Positions 9,012 to 19,049 of a stretch of DNA of 64,000 bases are shown here, piece by piece (positions within the stretch are counted from its first letter, which is position 1; each line of letters opens with the position of its first letter). Under the pieces are notes generated by a model. It made no database searches. It worked only from the letters and a program-made list of their open reading frames with translations, and had not been told where the DNA came from. Origin of the DNA: Xenophilus aerolatus (GTDB lineage: Bacteria; Pseudomonadota; Gammaproteobacteria; Burkholderiales; Burkholderiaceae_C); the NCBI GenBank assembly GCA_029968055.1, contig JASCNX010000003.1, forward strand, positions 62,001 through 126,000, read 5' to 3'. Position numbers and translations under genes: made by a program.

Positions 9012-11039
9012 ATGCCGCCCAGCGACGATTCCTCCCACCTCGCCCATCTCAAGTACCGCCCCGACATCGACGGCCTGCGCGCCATCGCGGTGCTGGCCGT
9101 GGTGCTCTACCACGCCTCTCCCAAGTGGCTTCGCGGCGGCTTCGTTGGCGTCGACATCTTCTTCGTCATCTCGGGCTACCTGATCTCGACGATCATCTTC
9201 GGCAGCCTGGGGGGGCGCGGCTTCAGCTACGCGGAGTTCTATGCGCGCCGCATCCGGCGCATCTTCCCGTCGCTGGTGCTGGTGCTGGCGGCCACGCTCG
9301 GCTTCGGCTGGTACGTGCTGCTGTCGGACGAGTTCCGCCAGCTGGGGCGCCACATTCTCGGCAGCGCGGGCTTCGTGCAGAACCTGGTGTTGCTGCGCGA
9401 GGCGGGTTATTTCGACACGGCGGCCGAAAGCAAGCCGTTGCTGCACCTGTGGTCCCTTGCGGTCGAGGAGCAGTTCTACATCTTCTGGCCCATGCTGCTG
9501 GGGCTGGCCTGGGCGCGCAGCGGCCGCAGCGTGCTGACGTGGATGGCGGTGGCGGTCGGCCTCTCTTTCGCGCTGAACATCGGCCTGGTCTACCGATATC
9601 CCGATGCCGCCTTCTACCTGCCGCTCACGCGGGTGTGGGAGCTTGCGGCCGGAGCCATCCTGGCCTATCTGGGCCTGCGCCGGCAGCCGCACCATTCGGG
9701 CCGCAGCCGCGAATGGCAGAGTGGGGCGGGCCTGGCGCTGATCCTCCTCGGCCTGTTGGTGATCCACCGTGGCAAGGCCTTCCCGGGCTTCTGGGCCGTG
9801 CTGCCCGTGCTGGGCGCGTGCCTGTGCATCGCTGCCGGCCCCGGCGCCTGGCTCAACCGGCATGTGCTGGGCTCGCGCCTGTTCGTCTGGTTCGGGCTCA
9901 TCAGCTACCCGCTGTATCTCTGGCACTGGCCATTGCTGGCCTACGCCCGTGTGCTGGAGGGTGGTATCGATCCACCGCGTGCCATTCGTTTCGGCGCCGT
10001 CGTCGTGTCGGTGCTGTTGGCCTGGTTGAGCTACCGCTTCGTCGAGCGGCCGCTGCGGCGGCGCGAGGGGTCCGGCGTCGTGGTCGGCCTGAGCATCGCG
10101 ATGGTCGCGCTGGCCCTGGTCGGCGGCGCGGCGGCCTCGCGCCATCTGGCGCCGCGCAACGATGCGCCGGGCCTGCAGGGCATCGTGTCGGCGGGCAGCG
10201 ACTGGGCCTATCCGGACGGGTTGCAGCCGTTCCAGGTCGACAGCCAGACGCTCTACCGCATTGGCAACGGTCCGGGCCAGGTCCTGCTCGTGGGCGACAG
10301 CCACGTGGAGCAGTACGGCCCGCGCGCCGTCGAACTGGCCAAGGAGCGCGGCGACGACGTTCGACCGCTGGTCTTCGCCACCCGCGGCGCCTGCCCGCCG
10401 ATCTCGAATGTGCTCGAAGACCGCGACCCGATCTGCGGCGAGCGCTTCGACATCGTGCGCCGCTATGTGCTGGCGACGCCCGAGATCACCGCGGTCGTCG
10501 TCGGCGGCTGCTGGACCTGCTACTTCGACATCGGCGATGCGCCGGCGCAGCCGCAGGCCAGTGCGCCGCCGCCGCCGGACCGCTACTACTACCTCGATCG
10601 ACAGAACGGCACCCGCCACTACCTGCGGGGCGGCGATGGCGTGGACCGCGCCTTCGATGCGCTCGCAGCCGAACTGCGGGCTTTCAAGGCAGCCGGGAAG
10701 ACCACGTACCTGTTGCTGCCGATCCCCGTGGGCCCCGAGTTCGAGCCGCGCACGCGGCTGACGGGCGACCGGCTCGGCGTGATGCAGGCCTCGCCGGTCA
10801 CCCCGATGGCGCCGCTGACTGCGTCGCAGGCGGCTCTGCGCGAACGGCTGCGGCGCGTCGCGATCGACAGCGGCGCGATCCCGATCGACCCCCAGCCCAC
10901 GCTGTGCCAGGCCGACGGCCTGTGCCGCCGCACCGACGCGCAGGGCGATCCGATCTACAAGGACGGGGTGCATCTGCGCGCCGGCTTCGTGGCTGGCGCC
11001 GCCACCTACCTCGATCCGGCCCTGCTGAAGCCGCGCTGA
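9012..11039 (+). CDS. Membrane O-acyltransferase with C-terminal SGNH domain (OafA/YrhL type)
   Basis: A 675-residue protein that probably acetylates or otherwise O-acylates a sugar of the surface glycan. Residues about 15-370 are an acyltransferase-3 domain: YRPDIDGLRAIAVLAVVLYH, FVGVDIFFVISGYLI, LWSLAVEEQFYIFWP and about ten membrane helices. The C-terminal SGNH domain (about 420-660) carries VLLVGDSHVEQYG with Ser430 and DGVH with Asp651 and His654, so the esterase-like triad looks complete. The start is the ATG at 9012, from which the first helix is correctly placed. It is divergent from manC with a 131-base gap. Confidence 0.9.
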   Translation: MPPSDDSSHLAHLKYRPDIDGLRAIAVLAVVLYHASPKWLRGGFVGVDIFFVISGYLISTIIFGSLGGRGFSYAEFYARRIRRIFPSLVLVLAATLGFGWYVLLSDEFRQLGRHILGSAGFVQNLVLLREAGYFDTAAESKPLLHLWSLAVEEQFYIFWPMLLGLAWARSGRSVLTWMAVAVGLSFALNIGLVYRYPDAAFYLPLTRVWELAAGAILAYLGLRRQPHHSGRSREWQSGAGLALILLGLLVIHRGKAFPGFWAVLPVLGACLCIAAGPGAWLNRHVLGSRLFVWFGLISYPLYLWHWPLLAYARVLEGGIDPPRAIRFGAVVVSVLLAWLSYRFVERPLRRREGSGVVVGLSIAMVALALVGGAAASRHLAPRNDAPGLQGIVSAGSDWAYPDGLQPFQVDSQTLYRIGNGPGQVLLVGDSHVEQYGPRAVELAKERGDDVRPLVFATRGACPPISNVLEDRDPICGERFDIVRRYVLATPEITAVVVGGCWTCYFDIGDAPAQPQASAPPPPDRYYYLDRQNGTRHYLRGGDGVDRAFDALAAELRAFKAAGKTTYLLLPIPVGPEFEPRTRLTGDRLGVMQASPVTPMAPLTASQAALRERLRRVAIDSGAIPIDPQPTLCQADGLCRRTDAQGDPIYKDGVHLRAGFVAGAATYLDPALLKPR

Positions 11040-11088
11040 GGCGACGCCGCAGCGAAGTCCATACAGAACAAAGAGGAAGGAGCGCGCA

Positions 11089-12948
11089 TTGGCCCACCGA
11101 TGGATTCGCCTCGCAGGCATGGCCCTGCGTCACGGCCCGCGCCTCGTGGCGCGGCTGCCCCAGGCCTGGCGCGTGTTTCGCAAGGCCGGCTGGCGCGGTG
11201 TTGATTGGGAACTGCGGCGCCGTGTGCGTCCCGCGGCCGATTACGGGCGTTGGGCCCAGGTGCACGACACGCTGACGCCGCAGGCGCGCCAAGCCATGGC
11301 TGAACGCGTTGCGGCCATGCCGTCGCCGCCGCGCATCGCGGTGCTGATGCCCACCTACAACCCCGACCCGCGCTGGTTCCAGGCCGCGATCGATTCGGTG
11401 CGAGCCCAGATCTACCCGCATTGGGAGCTGTGCATCGCCGACGATGCATCGACGGCGCCGCACGTTCGCGCATTGCTCGAGCGCTGCGCCGCGTCGGACA
11501 GCCGGATCCGCGTGGTGTTCCGTCCGAAGAACGGGCACATCTCGGCGGCCTCCAACAGTGCGCTGGAAATCGTCACCGCACCGTGGATCGCGCTGATGGA
11601 CCATGACGATCTGCTGTCGGAAGACGCGCTGTTGCGCGTGGCCGACTGCGTGCAGGCCCATCCGGACGCGCGGCTGATCTACTCCGACGAGGACAAGGTC
11701 GACGCCGCCGGCACCCGCTCCGACCCGTACTTCAAGCCCGACTGGAACCTCGACCTGTTCCGCTCGCAGAACATGTTCAGCCACCTGGGCGTGCTGGCAA
11801 CCGAGCTCGTGCGCGAGGTCGGCGGCTTCCGCCAGGGCCTGGAAGGCTCGCAGGACTGGGACCTGGTGCTGCGCTGCGTGGAACGTGTGCAGCCCGAGCA
11901 AGTGCGACACATCCCGCGCGTGCTCTACCACTGGCGCGTGCACGAAGAAAGCACGGCCCGCTCGATGAACGCCAAGCCCTACGCCGCCGTGGCCGGAGAG
12001 CGCGCACTGAACGAGCATTACGCGCGCCTGGGCATCGCGGCGAGGGCCGAGTACATCGGCTATGGCTACCGCACACGCTTCGCGCTGCCCGACCCGCCGC
12101 CGCTGGTGTCGATCGTCATTCCCACGCGCAACGCCCTGGCGCTGGTGCGGCAGTGCATCGACTCCATCCGCCGCAAGACCGGCTACCCCAACTACGAGAT
12201 CATCCTCGTGGACAACGGCTCCGACGATCCGGCGGCGCTGGCCTACTTCGCCCAGCTCGCGCAGCAGCCCGATGTGCGGGTGCTGCGCGACGACCGCGAG
12301 TTCAACTATTCGTCCTTGAACAATGCCGCCGTGGCCATTGCGCGCGGCGAACTCGTGGCGCTGGTCAACAACGACATCGAGGTCATGACGCCCGACTGGC
12401 TCGGCGAGATGGTGGGCATCGCGCTGCAGCCGGGCGTCGGTGCGGTGGGCGCGCGGCTGTGGTACCCCAACATGACGCTGCAGCATGGCGGCGTCGTGCT
12501 GACGCCGGACTTCATCGCCATGCATGCACACAAGGGGCTCCCCCGCGGCCTCAACGGTTATGCCGGCCGCGCGGCGTTGGTGCAGTCGTTCTCAGCCGTA
12601 ACGGCTGCCTGCCTGGTGGTCCGCAAGGCGCTGTACGAGCAGGTCGGTGGACTGGACGAAGTGCATCTCGCCGTCGCCTACAACGACATCGATTTCTGCC
12701 TGCGGCTGCGCGAGGCCGGCTACCGCAGTGTCTGGACGCCGTTCGCCGAACTGAAACATCATGAATCTGCCACGCGCGGCAGCGACGCGGATCCGCGGCG
12801 GCAGAAGCGGTTGGACACGGAGGCCGCCTTGATGCGATCGCGCTGGCACCACCTGCTGGATCGCGATCCGGCCTACAACCCCAATCTCGTGACGAACAGC
12901 GAGGACTTCGGCCTCGCCTGGCCGCCGCGCCACGCCCCCGAGCCGTGA
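11089..12948 (+). CDS. Tandem GT2 glycosyltransferase
   Basis: A 619-residue protein with two family-2 domains, both apparently intact. The first (about 80-300) has VLMPTYNPDP, MDHDDLL (Asp171, Asp173, Asp174) and YSDEDKVDAAG. The second (about 335-580) has VSIVIPTRNALALV, NNDIEVMTPDW (Asp429) and YNDIDFCLRLREAGY. Two sugars could be added by one polypeptide. The likely start is TTG at 11089, preceded by AGGAAGGAG at 11074-11082; the first ATG is 10 codons later. It overlaps the next gene by 4 bases (GTGA). It is a clear relative of the protein at 3990-5924. Confidence 0.87.
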   Translation: MAHRWIRLAGMALRHGPRLVARLPQAWRVFRKAGWRGVDWELRRRVRPAADYGRWAQVHDTLTPQARQAMAERVAAMPSPPRIAVLMPTYNPDPRWFQAAIDSVRAQIYPHWELCIADDASTAPHVRALLERCAASDSRIRVVFRPKNGHISAASNSALEIVTAPWIALMDHDDLLSEDALLRVADCVQAHPDARLIYSDEDKVDAAGTRSDPYFKPDWNLDLFRSQNMFSHLGVLATELVREVGGFRQGLEGSQDWDLVLRCVERVQPEQVRHIPRVLYHWRVHEESTARSMNAKPYAAVAGERALNEHYARLGIAARAEYIGYGYRTRFALPDPPPLVSIVIPTRNALALVRQCIDSIRRKTGYPNYEIILVDNGSDDPAALAYFAQLAQQPDVRVLRDDREFNYSSLNNAAVAIARGELVALVNNDIEVMTPDWLGEMVGIALQPGVGAVGARLWYPNMTLQHGGVVLTPDFIAMHAHKGLPRGLNGYAGRAALVQSFSAVTAACLVVRKALYEQVGGLDEVHLAVAYNDIDFCLRLREAGYRSVWTPFAELKHHESATRGSDADPRRQKRLDTEAALMRSRWHHLLDRDPAYNPNLVTNSEDFGLAWPPRHAPEP

Positions 12949-13952
12949 CTTCGCAGCCCCAGGCGGCCGCAGATCCGGCCACGATCTCCGTCGCCCTGTG
13001 CACCCGCAACGGCGCCGCCTACCTGCCGGCGCAGGTGCGCAGCATCTGCCAGCAGGACCGCGCCCCCATCGAGATCGTGCTGTCCGACGACGGCTCGCGC
13101 GATGACAGCGTCGAGTTGGTCCGCACGACGATGGCCGACTGCGGCGCCGCCGGGCGCATCGCGCTCACCGTGTTCCGCAACGATCCTGCGTTGGGGGTCA
13201 CGCGCAACTTCGAGCAGGCGGTCATGGCCTGCCGCGGCACGCTGATCGCGCTGTGCGACCAGGACGACGTCTGGCGTGTCGACCGGCTCGCCACCATGGC
13301 TGCCGTCTTCGAGCGCCGTCCCGCGCTCCTGCTGTTGCACACCGACGCCCGCCTGGTCGATGGCGACCTGCAGCCGCTCGGTCAGACGCTGTTCCAGGGC
13401 CTGGAGGTCCGCGCCGACGAACTGGCGGGCATCCACGCCGGGCGCGCCTTCGGCGTACTGATGCACCGCAACCTCGTGACCGGTGCCACGACGCTGTTCC
13501 GGCGCCGGCTGCTCGACGTGGCCCTGCCTTTTGCGGCGCAGTGGGTGCACGACGAGTGGTTGGCGGCGCTGGCCGCCGCCACCGGCGAGATGGACGTGCT
13601 CGAGGACTGTCTCATCGACTACCGCCAGCACGCCAGCAACCAGATCGGCGTACGCCGGCTGGGCCTGAAGGCCAAGATCGCCAAGGCGTTCGCTCCGCGC
13701 GGCGACAAGCATGCGCAGCGCCTCGTGCGCGCGCAGGTGCTGCTGGACCGCCTGCAGTCGCTGGGCGGGCAGGTGCCGGCCCAGGTGCTGGCCGCAGCCC
13801 GCGAGAAGGTGGCCCACCAGCGCTTTCGCGCACAGCTGCCGGCCCCCCGGCTGCTGCGGCCGTTGCCGATCGCCATCGAGGCGCTGCGCGGCCGCTATGC
13901 GCGCTATGACCGGGGCTGGCAAGCCATCGTCCAGGACCTGCTCGAGGGCTGA
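12945..13952 (+). CDS. GT2 glycosyltransferase, rhamnosyltransferase-like
   Basis: A 335-residue family-2 enzyme. It has ISVALCTRNGAAYLPAQ at the N-terminus, SDDGSRDDS, and CDQDDVWRVDRL with the acidic motif D105-Q106-D107-D108, followed by an acceptor region with HDEWLAALAAATG. The overall pattern, with DQDD and HDEW, matches the polysaccharide rhamnosyltransferase-like subgroup, although substrate is uncertain. It starts with GTG at 12945, overlapping the preceding TGA, so it is translationally coupled to the tandem GT2 gene. It converges on the next GT2 gene with a 4-base gap. Confidence 0.85.
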   Translation: MTSQPQAAADPATISVALCTRNGAAYLPAQVRSICQQDRAPIEIVLSDDGSRDDSVELVRTTMADCGAAGRIALTVFRNDPALGVTRNFEQAVMACRGTLIALCDQDDVWRVDRLATMAAVFERRPALLLLHTDARLVDGDLQPLGQTLFQGLEVRADELAGIHAGRAFGVLMHRNLVTGATTLFRRRLLDVALPFAAQWVHDEWLAALAAATGEMDVLEDCLIDYRQHASNQIGVRRLGLKAKIAKAFAPRGDKHAQRLVRAQVLLDRLQSLGGQVPAQVLAAAREKVAHQRFRAQLPAPRLLRPLPIAIEALRGRYARYDRGWQAIVQDLLEG

Positions 13953-13956
13953 GCGC

Positions 13957-14700
13957 TCAGGCGCGGCGCCAGTAGCGCCAGAAGGCCGCGGAGGTCCAGA
14001 CTTTGAGCAGGCTCGTGACGTGCCAGTACAGGTGGCGACGGCTCGTGCGGCTGGCGCGCTGGGCCTCGTGGCGTGCCAGCAGGTTCTCGCCCACCTGCAG
14101 CTGCCAGCCTGCGAGCGCGAGGCGGGCACAGATGTCGAAGTCTTCGCCGTACATGAAGAAGCGTTCGTCGAAGCCCCCTACGGCCGAGTAGGCCTCGGCC
14201 CGGAACAGCATGAACAGGCCCGGTACCCAGGCGGGCACCGCAGGAATGGCGTACCCGGGCCGTTTGCGACGCAGGATCTCCATCGGCGTGAGCACACGCC
14301 GGTGCTGCTCGGGCGCCGCCTTGCCCGGCTCCAGGATGCGCGGCGTGAGCAGGCCGGCATCGGCCCGCGCCTGGGCCAACAGCGGCGCCAGAACGTCCTG
14401 GTCGAAGCGGATGTCGGGGTTGAGCACCAGGAACCATGGCGTGCCGCAGCGGCGGAAGGCCTGGTTGTTGTTGGCACCGAAGCCCATCGGCCGCGCGTTG
14501 TCAATGCGCTCGACAGGGAAGGACCAGCGGCGCCCGGCAAGGAGGTCGGCTTCGGGGATGTTGACCGTGAGCACCACCTTGTCGACCAGGCCGGCGCTGA
14601 AGGCGTCGAGCTGGTCGAGCAGCGGCAGGATCAGCGCCAGCTGCCCATGGCTCACGATCGACACGGTGATGGGCGGGCGCTCGGTCGTCGTCACAGGCAT
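13957..14700 (-). CDS. GT2 glycosyltransferase (WbbL-like)
   Basis: A 247-residue family-2 enzyme with VSIVSHGQLALILPLLDQL at the N-terminus, GFGANNNQAF, FLVLNPDIR as the acidic motif, and GGFDERFFMYGEDFDICARL near the C-terminus. That last motif is typical of WbbL-type rhamnosyltransferases, which often add the second sugar of an O-unit. It is shorter than most relatives (about 270-300), with little sequence after the catalytic domain. It is the only gene of this right-hand group on the minus strand, convergent with the preceding gene and divergent from the WecA-like gene by 44 bases. Confidence 0.84.
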   Translation of the reverse strand: MPVTTTERPPITVSIVSHGQLALILPLLDQLDAFSAGLVDKVVLTVNIPEADLLAGRRWSFPVERIDNARPMGFGANNNQAFRRCGTPWFLVLNPDIRFDQDVLAPLLAQARADAGLLTPRILEPGKAAPEQHRRVLTPMEILRRKRPGYAIPAVPAWVPGLFMLFRAEAYSAVGGFDERFFMYGEDFDICARLALAGWQLQVGENLLARHEAQRASRTSRRHLYWHVTSLLKVWTSAAFWRYWRRA

Positions 14701-14744
14701 GGTCTAATTTCGAGCGGGAATTCTAGGGTTCCCCTCAGCCACCC

Positions 14745-16812
<2,068 letters not shown>

Positions 16813-17004
16813 GCGGATCGACTGGGCCCGGGAGCCGTCGGTCCGCCGGCGCCGGTCTGTAACGGGCTCGGTGCTGGCAAGCGGCCGCGAGGCCGCATTC
16901 CCGGCCTGTATCCGTGACGACGGACGGGGGGCCGCGATGGCTGTTCAGAGGGGAGAGTTGGGGAAATGTTCTCGGCAGCGATCTCTGTCGGTGCTCACTC
17001 ACCT

Positions 17005-17040
17005 ATTTGTATATGGCAGAATCATTTTTTTACAAAATTG
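17005..17040. promoter_or_regulatory. AT-rich segment with TTTGTA/TACAAA inverted repeat before slmA
   Basis: The 237-base gap between argB and slmA drops sharply in GC just before the slmA start. TTTGTA at 17006-17011 and TACAAA at 17031-17036 form an inverted repeat with a 19-base spacer, ending 13 bases before the ATG. It could be promoter sequence or an autoregulatory operator for the TetR-fold product. No convincing sigma-70 pair can be fixed by eye. The rest of the gap shows nothing recognisable. Confidence 0.35.
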
Positions 17041-17049
17041 GTTGCGTCC

Positions 17050-17712
17050 ATGCAAAACGACGACACACACGCTCCTGCGATCGACGATGACGACAGCAAG
17101 GCCGCTGCGGCCGAGCCGACGGCAGCGCCGGTGCGCAAGCGCCCCAAGCCGGGCGAGCGGCGCGTGCAGATCCTCCAGGCGCTGGCCGCCATGCTGGAAC
17201 AGCCGGGCGCCGAGCGTGTGACGACGGCGGCGCTCGCCGCGCGGCTCGATGTCAGCGAGGCGGCGCTGTATCGCCATTTCGCCAGCAAGGCGCAGATGTT
17301 CGAGGGCCTGATCGACTTCATCGAGCAGAGCGTCTTCAGCCTCATCCACCAGATCACCGAGCGCGACGAACCGGGGCGCGAGCAGGCCTCGCGCATCGTC
17401 GCCATGGTGGTGCAGTTCGCCGAGAAGAACCCGGGCATGACCCGCGTGATGGTGGGCGACGCGCTGGTGTTCGAGAACGAGCGCCTGCAGCAGCGCATGA
17501 ACCTGTTCTTCGACAAGTTCGAGGCGGCATTGCGCCAGGCCCTGCGCGGCGTGGCCTCCCAGGAAGGCTCGGCAACGCCGACCGTCGACGCCCAGGTCCG
17601 CGCCGCGACGCTCACCGCCTTCGTCGTGGGCCACCTCCAGCGCTTCGCGCGCTCGGGTTTCAAGCGGCTGCCTTCGGAGCACCTCGACGCCGGCATCGCC
17701 CTGATGCTCTGA
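17050..17712 (+). CDS. slmA: Nucleoid occlusion factor SlmA (TetR fold)
   Basis: A 220-residue TetR-fold protein. The helix-turn-helix is TTAALAARLDVSEAALYRHFASKAQMF at about residues 60-85, followed by GLIDFIEQSVFSLIHQI. In E. coli, SlmA binds specific chromosomal sites and blocks FtsZ assembly over the nucleoid. The region FAEKNPGMTRVMVGDALVFENERLQQRMN closely matches the SlmA C-terminal domain, more than ordinary TetR regulators. The start is the ATG at 17050; the N-terminal 40 residues are acidic then Lys/Arg/Pro rich and probably flexible. Its position after argB supports the call. Confidence 0.82.
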   Translation: MQNDDTHAPAIDDDDSKAAAAEPTAAPVRKRPKPGERRVQILQALAAMLEQPGAERVTTAALAARLDVSEAALYRHFASKAQMFEGLIDFIEQSVFSLIHQITERDEPGREQASRIVAMVVQFAEKNPGMTRVMVGDALVFENERLQQRMNLFFDKFEAALRQALRGVASQEGSATPTVDAQVRAATLTAFVVGHLQRFARSGFKRLPSEHLDAGIALML

Positions 17713-17746
17713 GCACCGCCCGGCGCGGGCAGCGCCCGTTCCCGGA

Positions 17747-18892
17747 TCAGGCGTCGAAGGCGGCGCCCACCTTGGCTCCCGCGGCCACGATCTCGGCCCA
17801 GGTCGCGTCGTCCAGCCAGATGCCCTCGCGCTCGCGCACCGCACGCGCCCGCCGCTCGGGCTCGCCGGCGATCTGCACGCCCTCTGCGCCGACGGTTGGA
17901 GGGCTCTGCTTCAACCACGCCACGAAAGCCGTTGCCTCGGCCTCGAAGCTGGCCTGCGTGCCGAGCTTCGCCGGGTCGATCAGCACCGTGAGCATGCCGT
18001 TGTACACGCTGCGCTGGGCTGTCGCCCCCACGCTCGCCGCTTCGCGTGTGTCGCTGCCCCCCGAGGGGGCTGCGGTCGCTTGGGGCGGCCCGGCCCGGCC
18101 GCTCTCCACCGGGCGATGCCAGGTGCCGCCTCCCGTCAGCGCGCCGCCGAGCAACTCACAGGCCACGGCGAGGCCGTAGCCCTTGTGCTCGCCGAAGGCC
18201 ATCAGCGCGCCGAAGAGGCCGTTGGACTGCGGCACCACCACCACGCCGGGGTCGGTGGTCGGGCGGCCGTGCTCGTCGATCAAGGTGCCTTCGGGCACGC
18301 GCTCGCCCTTGTTGTGGGCCACGCGCATCTTGCCCTGCGCCACACGACTGGTCGCGAAATCGAGGATGAAGGGTTCGGAGCCGGCCAGCGGCACGCCGAT
18401 GCAGCAGGGGTTGGTGCCGAAGCGACCGTCACCGCCGCCCCAGGGTGCCACGACCGGCCGCGACAGCACGTTCACGAAGTGCAGCGACACCAGGCCCTGC
18501 GCCACCGCCATCTCCGCGAAGTGGCCGATGCGGCCCAGGTGGTGCGCGTGCGCCAGCGTGAAGATGCAACTGCCCGTCTCTCTGGCGCGGGCGATGCCGA
18601 GTTCCATCGCCTGCACGCCGACGACCTGGCCGTAGCCGCGCTGCCCGTCCAGGGCCAGCAGTGAACCGGCGTCGAGGTTCACCTTGACCGCGGCGTTGGG
18701 CACCAGCCCGCCTTCGGCCACCGCATCGACATAGCGCGGCACCATGCCGACGCCGTGCGAGTCGTGGCCGCTCAGGTTGGCCAGCACCAGGTTGTCGGCC
18801 ACCTGGTCGGCTTCGGCCGGCGCGCTGCCGGCCGCCACCAGAATGTGAGCTACTTGCGCCCGGAGGACGGGCGCTGCGAGGGTTTTTGGCAT
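17747..18892 (-). CDS. Ldh2/malate-type NAD(P)-dependent dehydrogenase with in-frame repeat insertion
   Basis: A 381-residue member of the malate/L-lactate/ureidoglycolate/sulfolactate dehydrogenase family, which oxidises 2-hydroxyacids and is unrelated to Rossmann-fold lactate dehydrogenases. Visible motifs are NLSGHDSHGVGMVPRYV near 40-55, THHLGRIG-like AHHLGRIGHF near 118, GRFGTNPCCIGVP near 160, DFATSRVAQGKM, and GEHKGYGLAVACELLGG near 240. Residues about 262-291 (GPPQATAAPSGGSDTREAAS region) do not belong to the family and are encoded by a repeat element. It is the last gene of the minus-strand sugar-acid operon. Substrate is unknown; whether it still folds is uncertain. Confidence 0.85.
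   Translation of the reverse strand: MPKTLAAPVLRAQVAHILVAAGSAPAEADQVADNLVLANLSGHDSHGVGMVPRYVDAVAEGGLVPNAAVKVNLDAGSLLALDGQRGYGQVVGVQAMELGIARARETGSCIFTLAHAHHLGRIGHFAEMAVAQGLVSLHFVNVLSRPVVAPWGGGDGRFGTNPCCIGVPLAGSEPFILDFATSRVAQGKMRVAHNKGERVPEGTLIDEHGRPTTDPGVVVVPQSNGLFGALMAFGEHKGYGLAVACELLGGALTGGGTWHRPVESGRAGPPQATAAPSGGSDTREAASVGATAQRSVYNGMLTVLIDPAKLGTQASFEAEATAFVAWLKQSPPTVGAEGVQIAGEPERRARAVREREGIWLDDATWAEIVAAGAKVGAAFDA
18019..18110 (-). repeat. Dispersed repeat inserted in frame in the Ldh2 gene
   Basis: Within the dehydrogenase gene lies a stretch that reads, on the minus strand, as CCAAGCGACCGCAGCC then CCCTCGGGGGGCAGCGACA and CGCGAAGCGGCGAGCGTGGG. I recognise this as a dispersed element common between genes in Comamonadaceae genomes. 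Here it is translated in frame as about 30 residues (PPQATAAPSGGSDTREAAS and onward). The CCCCC/GGGGG core would form a hairpin. The exact ends are approximate; the call rests on memory of the element, not a search. Confidence 0.65.
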
Positions 18893-18919
18893 GAGGGGCT
18901 CCAGGAAATCGGGATCGGA

Positions 18920-19028
18920 CAGCCGAACGCAGAGGGCGCAGAAGTCACGCAGAGAACGCAGAGAAATCCTTTTTTGAATTTCATTTTTGCGACCTCTGCG
19001 AAGCCTTTGCGTCCTCTGCGTTCGGCTG
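18920..19028. repeat. 109-bp palindromic CGCAGAG element, copy A
   Basis: A 16-base perfect terminal inverted repeat (CAGCCGAACGCAGAGG at 18920-18935, its complement at 19013-19028) encloses further CGCAGAG copies on the left and CTCTGCG copies on the right around an AT-rich centre, so the whole unit folds into a long hairpin. It fills the gap between the UxaA-type gene and the Ldh2 gene. A second copy lies at 54408-54524. There is no coding sequence. It may be a non-autonomous mobile palindrome and may also affect transcription or message stability here. Confidence 0.8.
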
Positions 19029-19049
19029 CCCGTATTCGGAGGTCCGCTT

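Noticed and set aside
18920-19028. CGCAGAG repeats considered as a CRISPR array
   Set aside because: The repeats are only 7-8 bases, arranged as inverted arms of one hairpin rather than direct repeats with unique spacers.
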